From: Brachypterus glaber
Taxonomy: Eukaryota > Arthropoda > Insecta > Coleoptera > Kateretidae
Direction: 5' to 3'
NCBI GenBank assembly: GCA_958510825.1
Contig: OY294046.1
Span: forward strand, 44,621,794-44,685,793
DNA: 64,000 nucleotides
Position 1 is the stretch's first letter; the number at the start of each line of letters is the position of its first letter. Below are positions 33,129 to 44,268 of the stretch, in pieces. The position numbers and the translations under genes are program-made. The notes beneath the pieces were generated by a model. It ran no database searches and was not told where the DNA came from. It worked only from the letters and a program-made list of their open reading frames with translations.

Positions 33129-34150
33129 TTTTGAACGTTGGGTGGGAGATACACAAAGACTTTAAGGAAAAATTTTACGCAGAATTTAATGGAGAATATA
33201 ATAAGTCGTTTAACATTTTCTCGTCAGAGGAACGGTTTACAAGAAAAATGCAGAAAAGCGTCATCAAGTCACGTTTGGCATAGTCATACATGGGTCTTGA
33301 TTTTTTTTAGCGTTCGTCAGGGCATAAAGTAAGTAATACAGTGGGGACACTAGTTCCTCAGTGTTCCGCAGTAAAAATTCCCTAAAATACACCGATTTTA
33401 AAGAGCCTTGGTAGCTTGTAGCTTTTGGACTTTTTGGACTACATGTATTGGAACTTTTTTCTTAGTTTTATAGTCCAAACCGAATTTTTGGTTCTTCCTT
33501 CCGTATTCTCCGTATCTGAAATAGAACGCAATGACTAATATCTAAAACGTATTATGCTGCTCTCGTATAAGGGAGTCCCCTAAGACGGAGTTACGCGAAC
33601 CACACCCGTATTAGTATGATCCTCGCCTTTTAAATACTTTTGCAAATGAGTCACTGCAGTTCATTTCAGACACGGATAATAGCTCTTTACAACCCGCTTT
33701 TGAACATTTATTTATAGGAACTTTTATCATATTTTTCATGTAAAATTGCCTCTTAAATTTAGGTTCGTTAGTTCTGAGATACGCTGTATTTTTTAACCAA
33801 ATTTTGTAATATTTCTCCTCATAGCATCACGTGTCGTTGTTGCGACATAAACCCACAAAACTGCATTCCAACAGATGTCGCCTTATGCAATAACAGGATA
33901 TGATGGTTGAAATCCGGAAGGCATCATAAGGAGTCTCAAAAGGCTGGTCAGTATTGACTTTTGTTATTCGATGGTTATTTGCAGGACACTGCCTTAAGGA
34001 TATGATTGTGGTTTTGAAACAGGAATAGCAAAGAAAAAATTACGCTCGTGACTAAGTTCGCGCCCCTCACAAGTTAATGACTACATAAGGATCCTTACCC
34101 AACTTTATGACCAAAAAAAAAGTCATCATTATTCAGTTTTAACCTCTTAA
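33129..34150. other. Repeat debris, no gene
   Basis: The stretch contains half of a foldback relative (GGAACTTTTATCATATTTTTC near 33720 to a degraded end near 33788). No coding frame with support was found. Confidence 0.5.
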
Positions 34151-34184
34151 CGCACTCACCCGAGTTAACAGTTCACAGTATACT

Positions 34185-35712
34185 CAGGGTGTTCTAGAAG
34201 AACTTTTAAATGACATGACAACTTCCATTTTTTTTTCTTTTTGGAATTTGTTATATGAGCTCTAATTAAAAAAATAATAACAAAATTTTAAAAATCGTTA
34301 CAGCCGTTTTTGAAAAAAATGTGTTTTTTAGAAAATATCTCTTATATTACACGCATATTATATTTCACGCTAACATACTCGGTTTGCCCTCGATGTCTCG
34401 GATTTTGACCAAACTTGGCATAGTGGTACCACTATGGTACCTAAGCACACCATCCAAATTTTTTTCAAAACGGTCCATCCGTTCACTATACTGGGTGTCC
34501 CACCGTTCTTGAAATAGCTTATCTCCGTTATTTGAAAAGGTATTAAAATTTGCAAAAAGTAGCATTAAATCAAAGCCAAAGAAGATTTTACTGACTTATT
34601 CAAAACCGCCCCTTGCTTACCCACTCCCTTGAAACTACCCCCAACTTCTGTTTTTCAAATAGCACCCCCTAATTCTTATTAAAGACTATGAAAGTGCACT
34701 TTATTCTGAATTCAACCATTTATTATAAGTGGTATCTTAGATTTTAAGGGGCTCTAAATAACAATTATTATTTATTAATAGAAGGCTGGTATTTAAAACA
34801 AAATTGCGGGTAGTTCCAGGAGACTGGGATGTTATGAGTTGGTTTTGAATATATTAATAAATTTTCTTTTGGGTAAAATTTAACGTAAGTTTTTGAAAAA
34901 TCTTCTGGTTAAATTTAAAATGAAATATGCTTTTATATTCTTTTGTAAAATAGGGAAGTGCTATTTAAAAAACTAGTTGGAGTTGGTTCCAAGAGGGTGG
35001 GTTGATAAGGGGTAGTTTTACATATGTCAGTAAATTCTACTTTGACTCCAATTTAATTTTATATTTTTTTAACTTTTTTATATTTTTAAATAACGGAGAT
35101 ATAGCCCGTCTATAACCTGGTGGGACATTATTATTACTAAATAATAATTAATAAATTAATAAAAGAATAAGATACTATTTATAATACATGGTTTAATTCA
35201 AAATGAAATGTTATTTCATATTCTTAGATAAAAATGGGAGTGGGAGGTGTTATTTAAAAATAAGAGGGTGGGGTGGTTACAAGGAAGTGAGTAAGCAATG
35301 GAGGGGGGGTTGAATAAGTCAATAAAATCTTTTTTGGCTCCCATTTAACGCTATTTTTTACTACAAATCTATCTTTAAAAATAACGGAGATATAACTTGT
35401 CAAGAACCTGGTTGGTGGGACACCCGGTATCGTGAACGGATGGACCGTTTTGAAAAAAATTTGGATGGAGTGCTTAGGTACCATAATGGTACCACTATGC
35501 CAAGTTTGGTCAAAATCCGAGACATCGAGGGTAAACCGTAAAGCGTGAAATATAAGAGATATTTTCTAAAAAACAAATTTTTTTCTAAAACGGCTCACAC
35601 GATTTTTAAAATGTTGGTCTTATTTTTTTAATTATAGCTCATATAACAAAGTCTAAAAAGAAAAAAATATGAAAGTTGTCATGTCATTTAAAAGTTCTTC
35701 TAGAACAGCGTG
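34185..35712. mobile_element. Outer palindromic element split by an inner one
   Basis: The left arm 34185-34488 begins CAGGGTGTTCTAGAAGAAC and includes TTGGCATAGTGGTACCACTA and CGGTCCATCCGTTCACTATA. The right arm 35430-35712 mirrors it nearly base for base. The flanks GTTCACAGTA and TACTGTGAAC also mirror each other, so the arms may extend past these ends. The inner element at 34489-35429 sits at the palindrome centre. Confidence 0.8.
34489..35429. mobile_element. Inner element, second copy of the CCGGGTGTCC family
   Basis: CTGGGTGTCCCACC (34491) and GGTGGGACACCCGG (ending 35427) are inverted and flanked by TA. The interior matches the copy at 1112-2110 (ATCTCCGTTATTTGAAAA, CAAAGAAGATT, TTGCTTACCCACT). 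Confidence 0.8.
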
Positions 35713-36285
35713 TACTGTGAACCTATAGGTTGGCTCTTTTCCGCTCACCCCAGTTAACTCGGGCGGACCTAGAATGTAGAAAATAAAGTTTTTTTAAATT
35801 TTCTCAACATTATTTGTTAAAAACAAACATGGTGAAAAATTAACCACTTTTTTCGAAAGGGGTTAAGCCCACTCACCGCCTCATTGCAGCATTCAGGCCT
35901 AATTATTTTATACGCATGTCCTCTCAGTATGTGCGAATATACCGGGTGGGTTTTTACTATGCACAATGCCCAAGGGCTTCACAAAAGTTAGGCTCTTCAT
36001 TGCAACTTTCTTAGAAGCCCGTTTCAGAGTTTTTTTTTATTTTTTTGATGTAGAATCGTTCCTTAAAATTTTTGTACGCAGATAAATTATTACTGAAAAC
36101 AAGTACGTAATATTCCGATCAAGTGTCTCAAAAATTTGTATATCCGCAATTGCGCAAGTAGTTAAGTTAAATCAAATGTTTTGCTTGATTGAAGTTAAAT
36201 ACGTACCTCAGACCAATATACTTGAAAACTTGAACCACATAAAAGTGCATGATTTGAATAATAAAATTTATTGTATTGTTTTAAT
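35713..36285. other. No gene; foldback fragment near 36.0 kb
   Basis: A fragment (ATACCGGGTGGGTTTTTAC near 35939; GATGTAGAATCGTTCC near 36048) resembles ends of the dispersed foldbacks. Confidence 0.5.
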
Positions 36286-36403
36286 AGTATATTAAAGTGC
36301 TAGTTTCATAACATACGTTATTAGCGCACGAGTACAAGGCGCTTGCGACGAGTTTTCTAAAGTACTAGTGCGCTAAAAAAGTGTTATGAAACGAGTGCTT
36401 TAT
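36286..36403. mobile_element. MITE-like inverted repeat, copy 2 of the 4437 family
   Basis: AGTATATTAAAGTGCTAGTT and AAACGAGTGCTTTATA are the ends. The interior TTTCATAACATACGTTATTAG and CTAAAGTACTAGTGCGC match copy 1. Confidence 0.7.
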
Positions 36404-36993
36404 ACAATTTTTTCTATTTTGCTCTAAAATTTTAAAAAACTTATATTTAAATTGATGGCTGATTTAGGGATTTTTGTTTCGGGTTGGCATTACAGTTTTC
36501 GCCATGTTTAAAATTCTAAGCATAAATATTATTTTGATATATTTTATAACCTAACCAATAGCGGAAATGCAAATGCGCCAATAAAGAAGAAAGAAGAAGA
36601 AGAAGATATATTTTATAGTCATGTCTTCTTTTTTTTTACTGCAAGTAAGCAAGCCACAATTTAAACACGGTAAAAAATAACCTAAACACAAAATTTTGTA
36701 GAAAATTAAACTTTAAAGGGACGTTAACATTTGCACGGAAAACGTCAAGAGATAGGCTTTTCTCTGTTGCCAACCCAACAGAAAAAAAAGTAGAGACCCC
36801 TTATGGGCCTATAAGAACACGCAAAATACGTGTGATTATGAGGTTATAAGAGTCGCAAATTAGAAAAATAAACTTAAATGAGAGATGCAAGTTGATATTT
36901 ATACTATTTATTAAAAATAATAAAAAATAGTATTAAAACTAATTATATAGAAAACAGGTATTAATTAAACTTTAAAATTAATGAATTTTTAAA
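36404..36993. other. AT-rich, no gene; GAA microsatellite
   Basis: A short GAAGAA run lies at about 36584-36605. Nothing else was recognised. Confidence 0.55.
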
Positions 36994-38559
36994 TACACTG
37001 CCAGTAAAAAAGCTTTCCCATTTTACCACCTGCGCGTAAAATAGATTTTTTATTATCAGATTCACTTCCAGCAACCTCAAAAACGTCAATATACCAATTT
37101 TCACAAAAATCACCCCCCACCCCTAAGGGGGTGGGTTTCAAAAAATATATTTCAAGATTCATTTTTATCAACCTCAAAAACCCCTATCTACAAATTTTCA
37201 CGAAAATTTGGAAAATATTTCAAAATATTTACCCCTCACCCCCTCGGGGGTGGAGTTAGAAAAATTATATTATCAGATTCAATTTCAGCAACCTTAAAAA
37301 CATCTATATAGCAATTTTAAATTTTTTCTAAAAAAATGTATTTTTCCCCATTTGCCCCCCTTGCCGCACGCCAATGTTCACCAAAAACAATCCCGAGCGA
37401 GAACTTTTGGTAACATACCTGTATGCCAAAATTCAAGTCTCTAGCTTAAAGCGTTCTTAAGTTATCGTGCTTACAAGATTTCTTGGAGAGACCGATCGAC
37501 CGACCGATCGACCGACAATTTTTTTTTTTTGCTTGAAATTAGTTAAATATGTTTGTATTAAGTGTTTTGCTTTCCCATTTTGAAAATTTCAAAATTTCGG
37601 AAAGCCTTGTATTCGTGCAAAAATTTTCAATTTTTTTTTTTGCGAATTTTTGCGTTTTATGACCATTTTTGTCGATATAAATCAATTTCAAGCAAAAAAA
37701 AATTATCGGTCGATCGGTCTGTCCGGGAAATCTTGTAAGCACGATAACTTAAGAACGCTTTAAGCTAGAGACTTGAATTTTGGCATACAGGTATTTTACC
37801 AAAAGTTCTCGCTCGGGATTGTTTTTGGTGAACATTGGCGTGCGGCAAGGGGGGCAAATGGGGAAAAATACATTTTTTTAGAAAAAATTTAAAATTGCTA
37901 TATAGATGTTTTTAAGGTTGCTGAAATTGAATCTGATAATAAAATTTCTCTAACTCCACCCCCGAGGGGGTGAGGGGGTAAATATTTTGAAATGTAGATA
38001 GGGATTTTTGAGGTTGATAAAAATGAATCTTGAAATATATTTTTTGAAACCCACCCCCTTAGGGGTAAGGGGTGATTTTTGTAAAATTGGTAAATTGACG
38101 TTTTTGAGGTTGCTGGAAGTGAATCTGATAATAAAAATGGTCTAAGTCTACCCCTACCCCCAGGGGGTGGGGGTGATTTTCTGAAAGTTGGTATATAGGG
38201 GTTTTCAAGGTTGCTGAAACTAAATATGATAATAAAACACTGCTCAGTAAAAGAGCTTTCCCATTTTTCACCTCCGCGCGTGAAATTGATTTTTATTATC
38301 ACATTTTTTTTCCTAATTTCACCCCTGAGGGGTGGGGAGTAGTTTTCGTGAAAACTGGAGTATTGGGGTTTTTGAGGTTGTTGAAAGGGAATCTGATTAT
38401 AACAAAATTCTAACTTCACCCCCAAAGGGGCAGAGGGTAGTTTTCGTGAAAATTGGTACATTAAGGTTTTTATGGTTGCTGAAAGTGAATCTGATAATAA
38501 AAAAATCCATTTTACGCGCGGAGGTGTAAAATGGGAAAGCTCTTTTACTGGGCAGTGTA
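36994..38559. mobile_element. Large palindrome with iterated C/G-run hairpins
   Basis: ATACACTGCCAGTAAAAAAGC at the left and GCTCTTTTACTGGGCAGTGTAT at the right are the ends. The arms meet near 37600, between two copies of CCGACCGATCG-type sequence. Each arm is built of 90-115-base units with the theme GTTGCTGAAAGTGAATCTGA plus a small hairpin such as ACCCCCTTAGGGGT. About four units are in the left arm and six in the right, and the right arm has an internal end copy at about 38240-38280. Long open frames here (37898-38461) follow from the stop-poor unit, not from coding. Confidence 0.8.
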
Positions 38560-38607
38560 TTTATAGTTGCAACAAGTATCTATTACGCCGATAAAAAAGA
38601 TATTTTA

Positions 38608-38802
38608 GATTTATTTGGATGTGGACAATTAAATTATTTGGTTGTAATAAATTTTATTTTAGTCAAATAAAAATATAGTGGATGTTAATAAATAATTAAA
38701 ATCATCTATTTTAATGGGAACAAAATAGTTCAGTTCAATTAAAAGAAATAAAATTTATTACTACCAAATAATTTAATTTGCCATATCCGACCAAATAAAC
38801 TT
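38608..38802. mobile_element. MITE with about 55-bp arms
   Basis: AGATTTATTTGGATGTGGAC and GCCATATCCGACCAAATAAAC are the outer arms. AATTAAATTATTTGG and its complement continue the pairing. Confidence 0.75.
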
Positions 38803-39156
38803 ATCAGTGTACAAGAATTTTTGTAACATTACAAAATAGTTCATATTAGATTTTTTTTCTCTGTGTGTTCCTATTTTTGAATTATCCCGTATTTAGTTGA
38901 AAGGCATAATTAAGGTAAAAAGGATAAAGGGACTATTCCTTGTTAATGCTTATTATGCAATTATGAAGGTCGAGAGGGTTTAAACTAATTACTGGTTACG
39001 GCCCCATTATGCGCATTTAAGTATACAAGATCTTTGACAAACAGGGTTAAGTGTCATCTAGCAAGTCAAGTGCGTTAGGCTTAAATTTTATATTAAGTTT
39101 TAGTTTGGTGGGTATAGGTCTTTTTCTTTAAGAAAAACTACTTTTTTAAACTTGCT

Positions 39157-39187
39157 GACGTTTCGTAAAATATATTTACTTCCTCAG
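39157..39187 (-). ncRNA. Hammerhead ribozyme motif, downstream terminal repeat
   Basis: On the minus strand: CTGAGGA, one A, a GTAAA/TTTAC stem with a five-base loop, GAAAC and GTC. Stem I (GCC before, AGC after) has one mismatch in this copy. It is in the same sense as the endonuclease frame and downstream of it. Confidence 0.6.
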
Positions 39188-39690
39188 GGCTCTAAAAACA
39201 AATACAAAAACAATTTTACTAAGAAAAGCTACTTCACTGTAAAAATATAAATATGTAAAATTATGTTAAATAACATTTCTAATTTTAAAATAGTTCTAAA
39301 AACATTTAAGTAAAAAAGAAATATAATAAATAAATTAGTTAATAATTCAAGTTAAAAAAAAATAATATATAAAAAAAAATATTTGGTTATATTGATTTTT
39401 TGGGGTTTAATGAATGATATTAAGAATAAGTTAAAAAAAAAGAAGGGTAAAAATAGATTGTTTTAAAAACTTACTGTTAATAGAGTTTTTCTTTGTTAAA
39501 TATATACATAATAAATAAATAAAAATTATAACAGAAATCACAGATATACATTTTTACACAAGACATACATATAGTGAGAAACGAACTGCACACTGAAATT
39601 AAAATAATCAGATGCTTGCTGATAAGCCGTGACGTTGAAAAACAAAGAAAAAAAATTAATAATTAAAATTATATTTTAAGAAAAGACAAG

Positions 39691-40212
39691 TTAATGGTTT
39701 TTAACTACTTTTATTTTGTCTAGTATATTAAAATACGCAGAACTTAAATTAGCTATTTCCGATTTTTTATTAGTTGCATTTTCACTTTCTAGCTTTAATT
39801 TTATCATTTCATTAACTTTTTTCTTTAAATTTCTTTGCCTTCCAACTATAGAGCAATTTTCAAAATCAAAAGTGTGGCATGTACTTAGAAAATGTTCTAC
39901 TAAAGCCGTATGGTTGGTTTTCTTTTGGTTTTGATCTGCCTTACGGTTGTTTGCATTTTTTATATCATTGGCATGCTCTCGTAATCTTATCCTTAGATAT
40001 CTTTTTGTTTCCCCTAAATAGACCTTTTGGCATGCATTACAAGGTATACTATAAATAACTCCAGATTCCTGTAAAATAGGGGTTTTAGACTTAACTTTGG
40101 TGTAAAAATGTTTTTTTATTGTGTTTTCATTTTTACTACATATTTTAATTACCCTTCTTTTTTTTAACTTATTCTTATCATTCATTAAACCCCAAAAAAT
40201 CAATATAACCAA
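39691..40212 (-). pseudogene. GIY-YIG endonuclease domain of a Penelope-like element (173 codons, 5'-truncated)
   Basis: This is the C-terminal endonuclease of a Penelope-type retroelement, which nicks target DNA for reverse transcription. Visible features: GVIYSIPC (residues 51-58, the GIY part is VIY), C58 and C61 as a likely metal pair, YLGET (65-69, the YIG part), the basic helix RYLRIRLREH with a candidate catalytic Arg and His80, then HTALVEHFLSTCH, and a late glutamate-bearing helix near 135-142. The N-terminal reverse transcriptase is absent, and the frame opens with TTG; the first ATG is at 40185 (residue 10). The frame is otherwise uninterrupted. Its 5' end overlaps the inverted terminal repeat, so the element was rearranged or truncated. 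Confidence 0.85.
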
Positions 40213-40407
40213 ATATTTTTTTTTATATATTATTTTATTTTAACTTGAATTATTAACTAATATATTTATTATATTTCTTTTTTACTTCAATGTTTTTAGA
40301 ACTATTTTAAAATTAGAAATGTTGTTTAACATAATTTTACATATTTATATTTTTACAGTGAAGTAGCTTTTCTTAGTAAAATTGTTTTTGTATTTGTTTT
40401 TAGAGCC

Positions 40408-40438
40408 CTGAGGAAGTAAATATATTTTACGAAACGTC
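40408..40438 (+). ncRNA. Hammerhead ribozyme motif, upstream terminal repeat
   Basis: CTGAGGA (40408-40414), an extra A, stem II GTAAA/TTTAC with loop TATAT (40416-40430), GAAAC (40431-40435) and GTC (40436-40438). Stem I can form between GCC just before and GGC just after. Stem III is a single C-G step, so activity would be expected only as a dimer. It is antisense to the endonuclease frame because the repeat is inverted. Confidence 0.65.
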
Positions 40439-40760
40439 GGCAAGTTTAAAAAAGTAGTTTTTCTTAAAGAAAAAGACCTATACCCACCAAACTAAAACTT
40501 AATATAGTTTAAAGGTCACTAAACCAAATTTATTAAATTTTATAGATCCAACTCCACAAATATATCATCAAGTTCCAAAACTGGTTTGGGGCAGTTCTTC
40601 ATCTCACACTATGTCTAGCCATTTTTTTTTCTTTTCCCTAAAGATTTTTACCTTCTAACTCTAAACTCTCTAAACGATAACACTGCTCCACAAAAAAATA
40701 TTTTTATTTTTGATTGTAGAGCAGTTTAATCGCATTAAGCTTTTAAACCCTCGTCGGTCA

Positions 40761-42222
40761 GACGTAATCAGGGTTGTTTGATTTTGTCCGGGTGGACAAA
40801 ACTGGACGGAAGTAATCAAATTTTGGCGGACTGGACAAAATCAAAAAAACTGATTTTGTCCACAAATTCTGGAAAAAATTGGATAAAATTGGACAAAATC
40901 AAAATAAAATTAAATATTAAATTTTATATAAATAATAAATACGTATTTATACATAGAAACATTAAAAAATGGACAAAATCAAAATTAAATTAAATGTTAA
41001 ATTTTAAAACACGTAATTAATTTTATTAAATACGTATTTATACAACAAAAAAACATTCAATAAAAAACACAATTTAATTAAAACAAAACATAAAACATAA
41101 CGAAAAATACCAAAAACATGTGACAAAATTTAGGTTAGTTGGTTAGTTAGTTAACTTAATAGTTCTGTTTGAAATACTTATATATTGAAAATAATCCTCA
41201 TTTATAAATTTTAAAAACTGATTTTTTTCTTAAATTTGTTGCCTTTCCATAACTTATAATTTATAATTTATACAGCACGAATAAAAACAACAAGAAACTC
41301 AAAGTAGCAAGCTTTTTGTTTTCTAAATCCAATACAGGCTAAAATTTAAGCTGCTGAATTCATCGGCACTATATATAATTTATTTGGTCTGGTTTCCAAG
41401 GTAAATCAAATTAAAAGGCCAAGAATAATTTTTTTAAATATTTTTTAAATACACCTTAAAAAAATCTTTATCCCTGACGGTTTTAACCAAAACTTTGCGC
41501 CCCTACTAAAAAAAATGCGCTTAAAAAAATACCCTCTACAAAAAAAAAGCTTTGTCCCTGATGCTTTCTACCAAACTTGGCGCCCATACAAAAAAAATAA
41601 ATTGGCGCCCAAAAAAAATACCCTCATGAGAAAAAGCTGATGGTTTCTACCAAAACTTTGCGCCATAGCAAAAAAAAACACCTCCTCGAAAGAAAAAACC
41701 TCAGGCTAAAAAAACGCCCCTACAGGCTCGCGCCCTGAAGCAGGGGGTTCACTTGAAGCATACAAAGGCCGGCTCTGGATGGGATATATCAGACATAAAC
41801 CTACACCTAGAGGTGCGCTCCGCGAAAACTTTGCAGCGGCGGTGTTTTGTAAATTTTAGCAGGGAACGGCGACGCGCCACCCCACGAAAAATTTACGACG
41901 GCGCTCAGTAGTCGCCACCGCGGCGCTGCTCTGCTAAAATTATTTTTTTAAGAAAATTTTTAGGAAAATGTTAAAATAATTTTAAAGCTTCACCAGAAGG
42001 CGTTCTGCTCCGCGCCGTAAATTTGGCGGCGGGGCACTATATATGCCTCTAGTTGAATAGAGACTAGGCTAGTCAGACCCCAGTTGGAAGTTGAAATATT
42101 TTTTTGTTGACCATGTGATATTATGAGGGAAAATTTTTGATTTTGTCCAATTTTTTCCGGTTTTGTCCACCGGCCTGGACAATTTCAAAAAAAGTGTACT
42201 TTTTCACAGCCCTGGACGTAAT
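40761..42222. mobile_element. hAT-like non-autonomous element with perfect 8-bp target duplication
   Basis: GACGTAAT occurs at 40761-40768 and again at 42215-42222. The element between starts CAGGGTTGT and ends ACAGCCCTG. An 8-bp duplication and CAGGG...CCCTG ends are hAT hallmarks. Sub-terminal GGACAAAATC-type motifs recur several times near both ends in both orientations. No transposase frame is present; the interior carries a degenerate tandem array (about 41430-41700, GACGGTTTTAACCAAAACTTTGCGCC-type units) and a GC-rich nested repeat. Confidence 0.85.
41808..42054. mobile_element. GC-rich repeat nested in the hAT-like element
   Basis: CTAGAGGTGCGCTCCGCG at the left and GCACTATATATGCCTCTAG at the right form inverted ends. 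The middle has opposed GCGGCGG and CCGCGGCGC blocks. It is clearly richer in G and C than its surroundings, so it probably inserted separately. Confidence 0.55.
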
Positions 42223-42949
42223 GCGTCATTACTTTTCCGATCGGATCATTACTAATAACAAACATTACTCCAACGTTGACTATCTTGACTAACTAATGAC
42301 AGATATCACCATAAATTGTAAAAACCAAACTTTTAATTTCTATAAGTCTGATAGATTAAATTTTTAACAAGCCTGTTTAACATGGAGATTATTACACTAG
42401 TGAATCAGTGTAATTTGTATTTGTAAAATAGTCACCGGTATGTACAGTAGAACTGTCCCAGTCTAATTGTGATATGATTGGACAGAAATACATGGTCAGA
42501 AATACTGCTAAATGATTGGTTGATAAAAACGTTAAAAAATAAATAAAATAAAAAATGTTAATAATAATAATTCTGTCTACATTTAAAGTATTTTATTTTA
42601 AATAAATCGTTTTCTTCAGCAGAAACCGTATATCTTCATTACTGAGACATCGTTGTTTTTGTCATCGACCGTGCGAAATTGAATCTCCGAAATCTAAAAC
42701 CAATAAGTGGTTTTTGAGCGAGTAGAGAGAAACTCTCTTGGGACCAAGCCAGATACCTCTCAGAAGACACAAACCGTCTCGTATGTAATCTTAGATTGTT
42801 TTTGTTACTTTGCATCGAAAAATATATTTAAAAATTAAAAACAATATTTACAGAATCTCTTTTAACCTCGCTTAAAACGATTCGTTTTTAATAGTGCAAG
42901 TTAAGAAAAGCTTAGAACTTATTTTTTTACTACTAACTTCATTGCTTTA
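42223..42949. other. No gene recognised
   Basis: No coding frame or clear repeat structure was seen. Confidence 0.55.
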
Positions 42950-43078
42950 TCTCACCACTTTCAAAGGGGCTTTTCTCCCTTACGACGCATTTTTAGACAT
43001 GTTTACATACATAAGTCATATTTTATGATGTAGAATCACCCCTTAATATTATTGACCCTATTTCAAATACACCGTGTA
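42950..43078. mobile_element. Right end of an ACTTTCAAAGGGGC foldback (truncated)
   Basis: It matches the right ends at about 30900 and 57200: ACTTTCAAAGGGGCTTTTCTC, CTTACGACGCATTTTTAGAC, GATGTAGAATCACC, ending CAAATACACCGTG before TA. Confidence 0.75.
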
Positions 43079-43454
43079 TAAACCACAGTAGAGAAGATTA
43101 AAGCCTCGCACTTTTTTATTTTAAAAAAATCTTTCTTACCTTTGTATATAACTACTATTCTAACTTAAATTGAGCAATTCTATAAATAATAGGAAAAATA
43201 ATAAAAAATTAAAACTACAAATACTGTTAAAACTTTACTAAATGGCACCTGTGAGCTAAAGCAAGGAAAGAAAACGAGGTAAAATATTGTGTATGTTTTC
43301 TAGGCTACCTTGCATTCCAAACATTCCGGCCAGGTGCCAGTTAGTAAAATTTTAGCAGTATGTTGAAAATGCGTAAAAATGTCAATGTTAGCGCCTTCGC
43401 CAAAATTGTAACTTATAAAAGAAAATATACGGTACGTGTAAATATTATCTCCAC

Positions 43455-44268
43455 ATAAACTTATAATAATAATAATAATAACGTTTATTGCCCAACAGTA
43501 CAAACTAACAGGACATTCAAATAATACATTAAATTATTCTATAAAGTTAATAATATATCTTAAACTAGAAAAGTTAATATCACAATGTAATGAAATTTCA
43601 TTAAAATTAATACACATTAAGTAAATTGGTGATTTGTACAATAAATTGGTGTTTGCTCTAGGCATAAAAAAAGTTTTAGATTGACGTCTTGTACTAGGTA
43701 CCAAAAAATTAATCCTAGACAATAAGTCACTACAATCAATTATATTATGTAATAAATTATATAAAAATGTTACTGAACATATCTTTCTGTGTATATTTAA
43801 AAACTTAATATTAAATCTTAACATTAAACCTGATAAATCAGCACCTCTTAAAGGATATACTCCATCTGTTTTAAAAGTAAGAAATTTAATGAACCTACGC
43901 TGTACAGATTTAATTCTATCTATATGAATATTGTAATATGGGCACCAAATGAGGGACCCATATTCAAGTTTAGATCTGACAAATGAATAAAACAAAACTT
44001 TAAGACAATCACTATTTGTAAAGTTTTTACAACTTCTGTTAATAAACCCAAGCATTTTTAATGAAGACTTTACAGTGTTTGAAATATGATCCTCAAAAGA
44101 TAACATTGAGTCAAAAGTTACTCCCAGGTCTTTGATTGTATTAACTCGCTCCAAAACCACACCATTAATGTTGTAATGAAATATAATTTTTTTAACCTTT
44201 CTAGTGAAACTTAGAATTTTACATTTAGATATATTCAGCTTTAAATTATTTTTTTCACACGTTGCAAC
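43455..44268 (-). pseudogene. 5'-truncated non-LTR retrotransposon: reverse transcriptase C-terminal region
   Basis: On the minus strand a frame from about 44268 to the stop at 43534 encodes the thumb and post-RT region of a Jockey/CR1-type reverse transcriptase: NNLKLNISKCKILSF, IKDLGVTFDSMLSFEDHI, LKMLGFINR, FVRSKLEYGSLIW and IKSVQRRFIKFL. The YADD box and everything upstream are absent, as in ordinary 5' truncation during insertion. After the stop come AATAAA (complement at 43484-43489) and a (TTA)n-type 3' end (43463-43480). The frame has no internal stop, so the copy may be fairly young. Confidence 0.88.

Larger units (their letters stand above)
39089..40506 (-). mobile_element. Penelope-like element remnant with inverted terminal repeats
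   Basis: Arms of about 355-360 bp (39089-39450 and 40151-40506) are near-identical inverted copies; the outermost bases are TATATTAAGTTTTAGTTTGG and the complement. The GIY-YIG endonuclease frame lies between and partly within them on the minus strand. The reverse transcriptase part is missing. Each arm holds a hammerhead motif. A GIY-YIG domain plus pLTR-like repeats with hammerheads is diagnostic of endonuclease-bearing Penelope-like elements. No clear target duplication was found. Confidence 0.8.

Noticed and set aside
37898..38461. 187-codon open frame on the minus strand
   Set aside because: It consists of repeated units of the palindromic array (SATLKTPIYQ-like phrases); the start is not a credible ATG context and the same units are open in other frames.
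39155..39190. Reading the GACGTTTCG phrase as a transcription factor site
   Set aside because: The phrase fits the GAAAC-GUC half of a hammerhead in both arms of a Penelope-like element, which explains it better.
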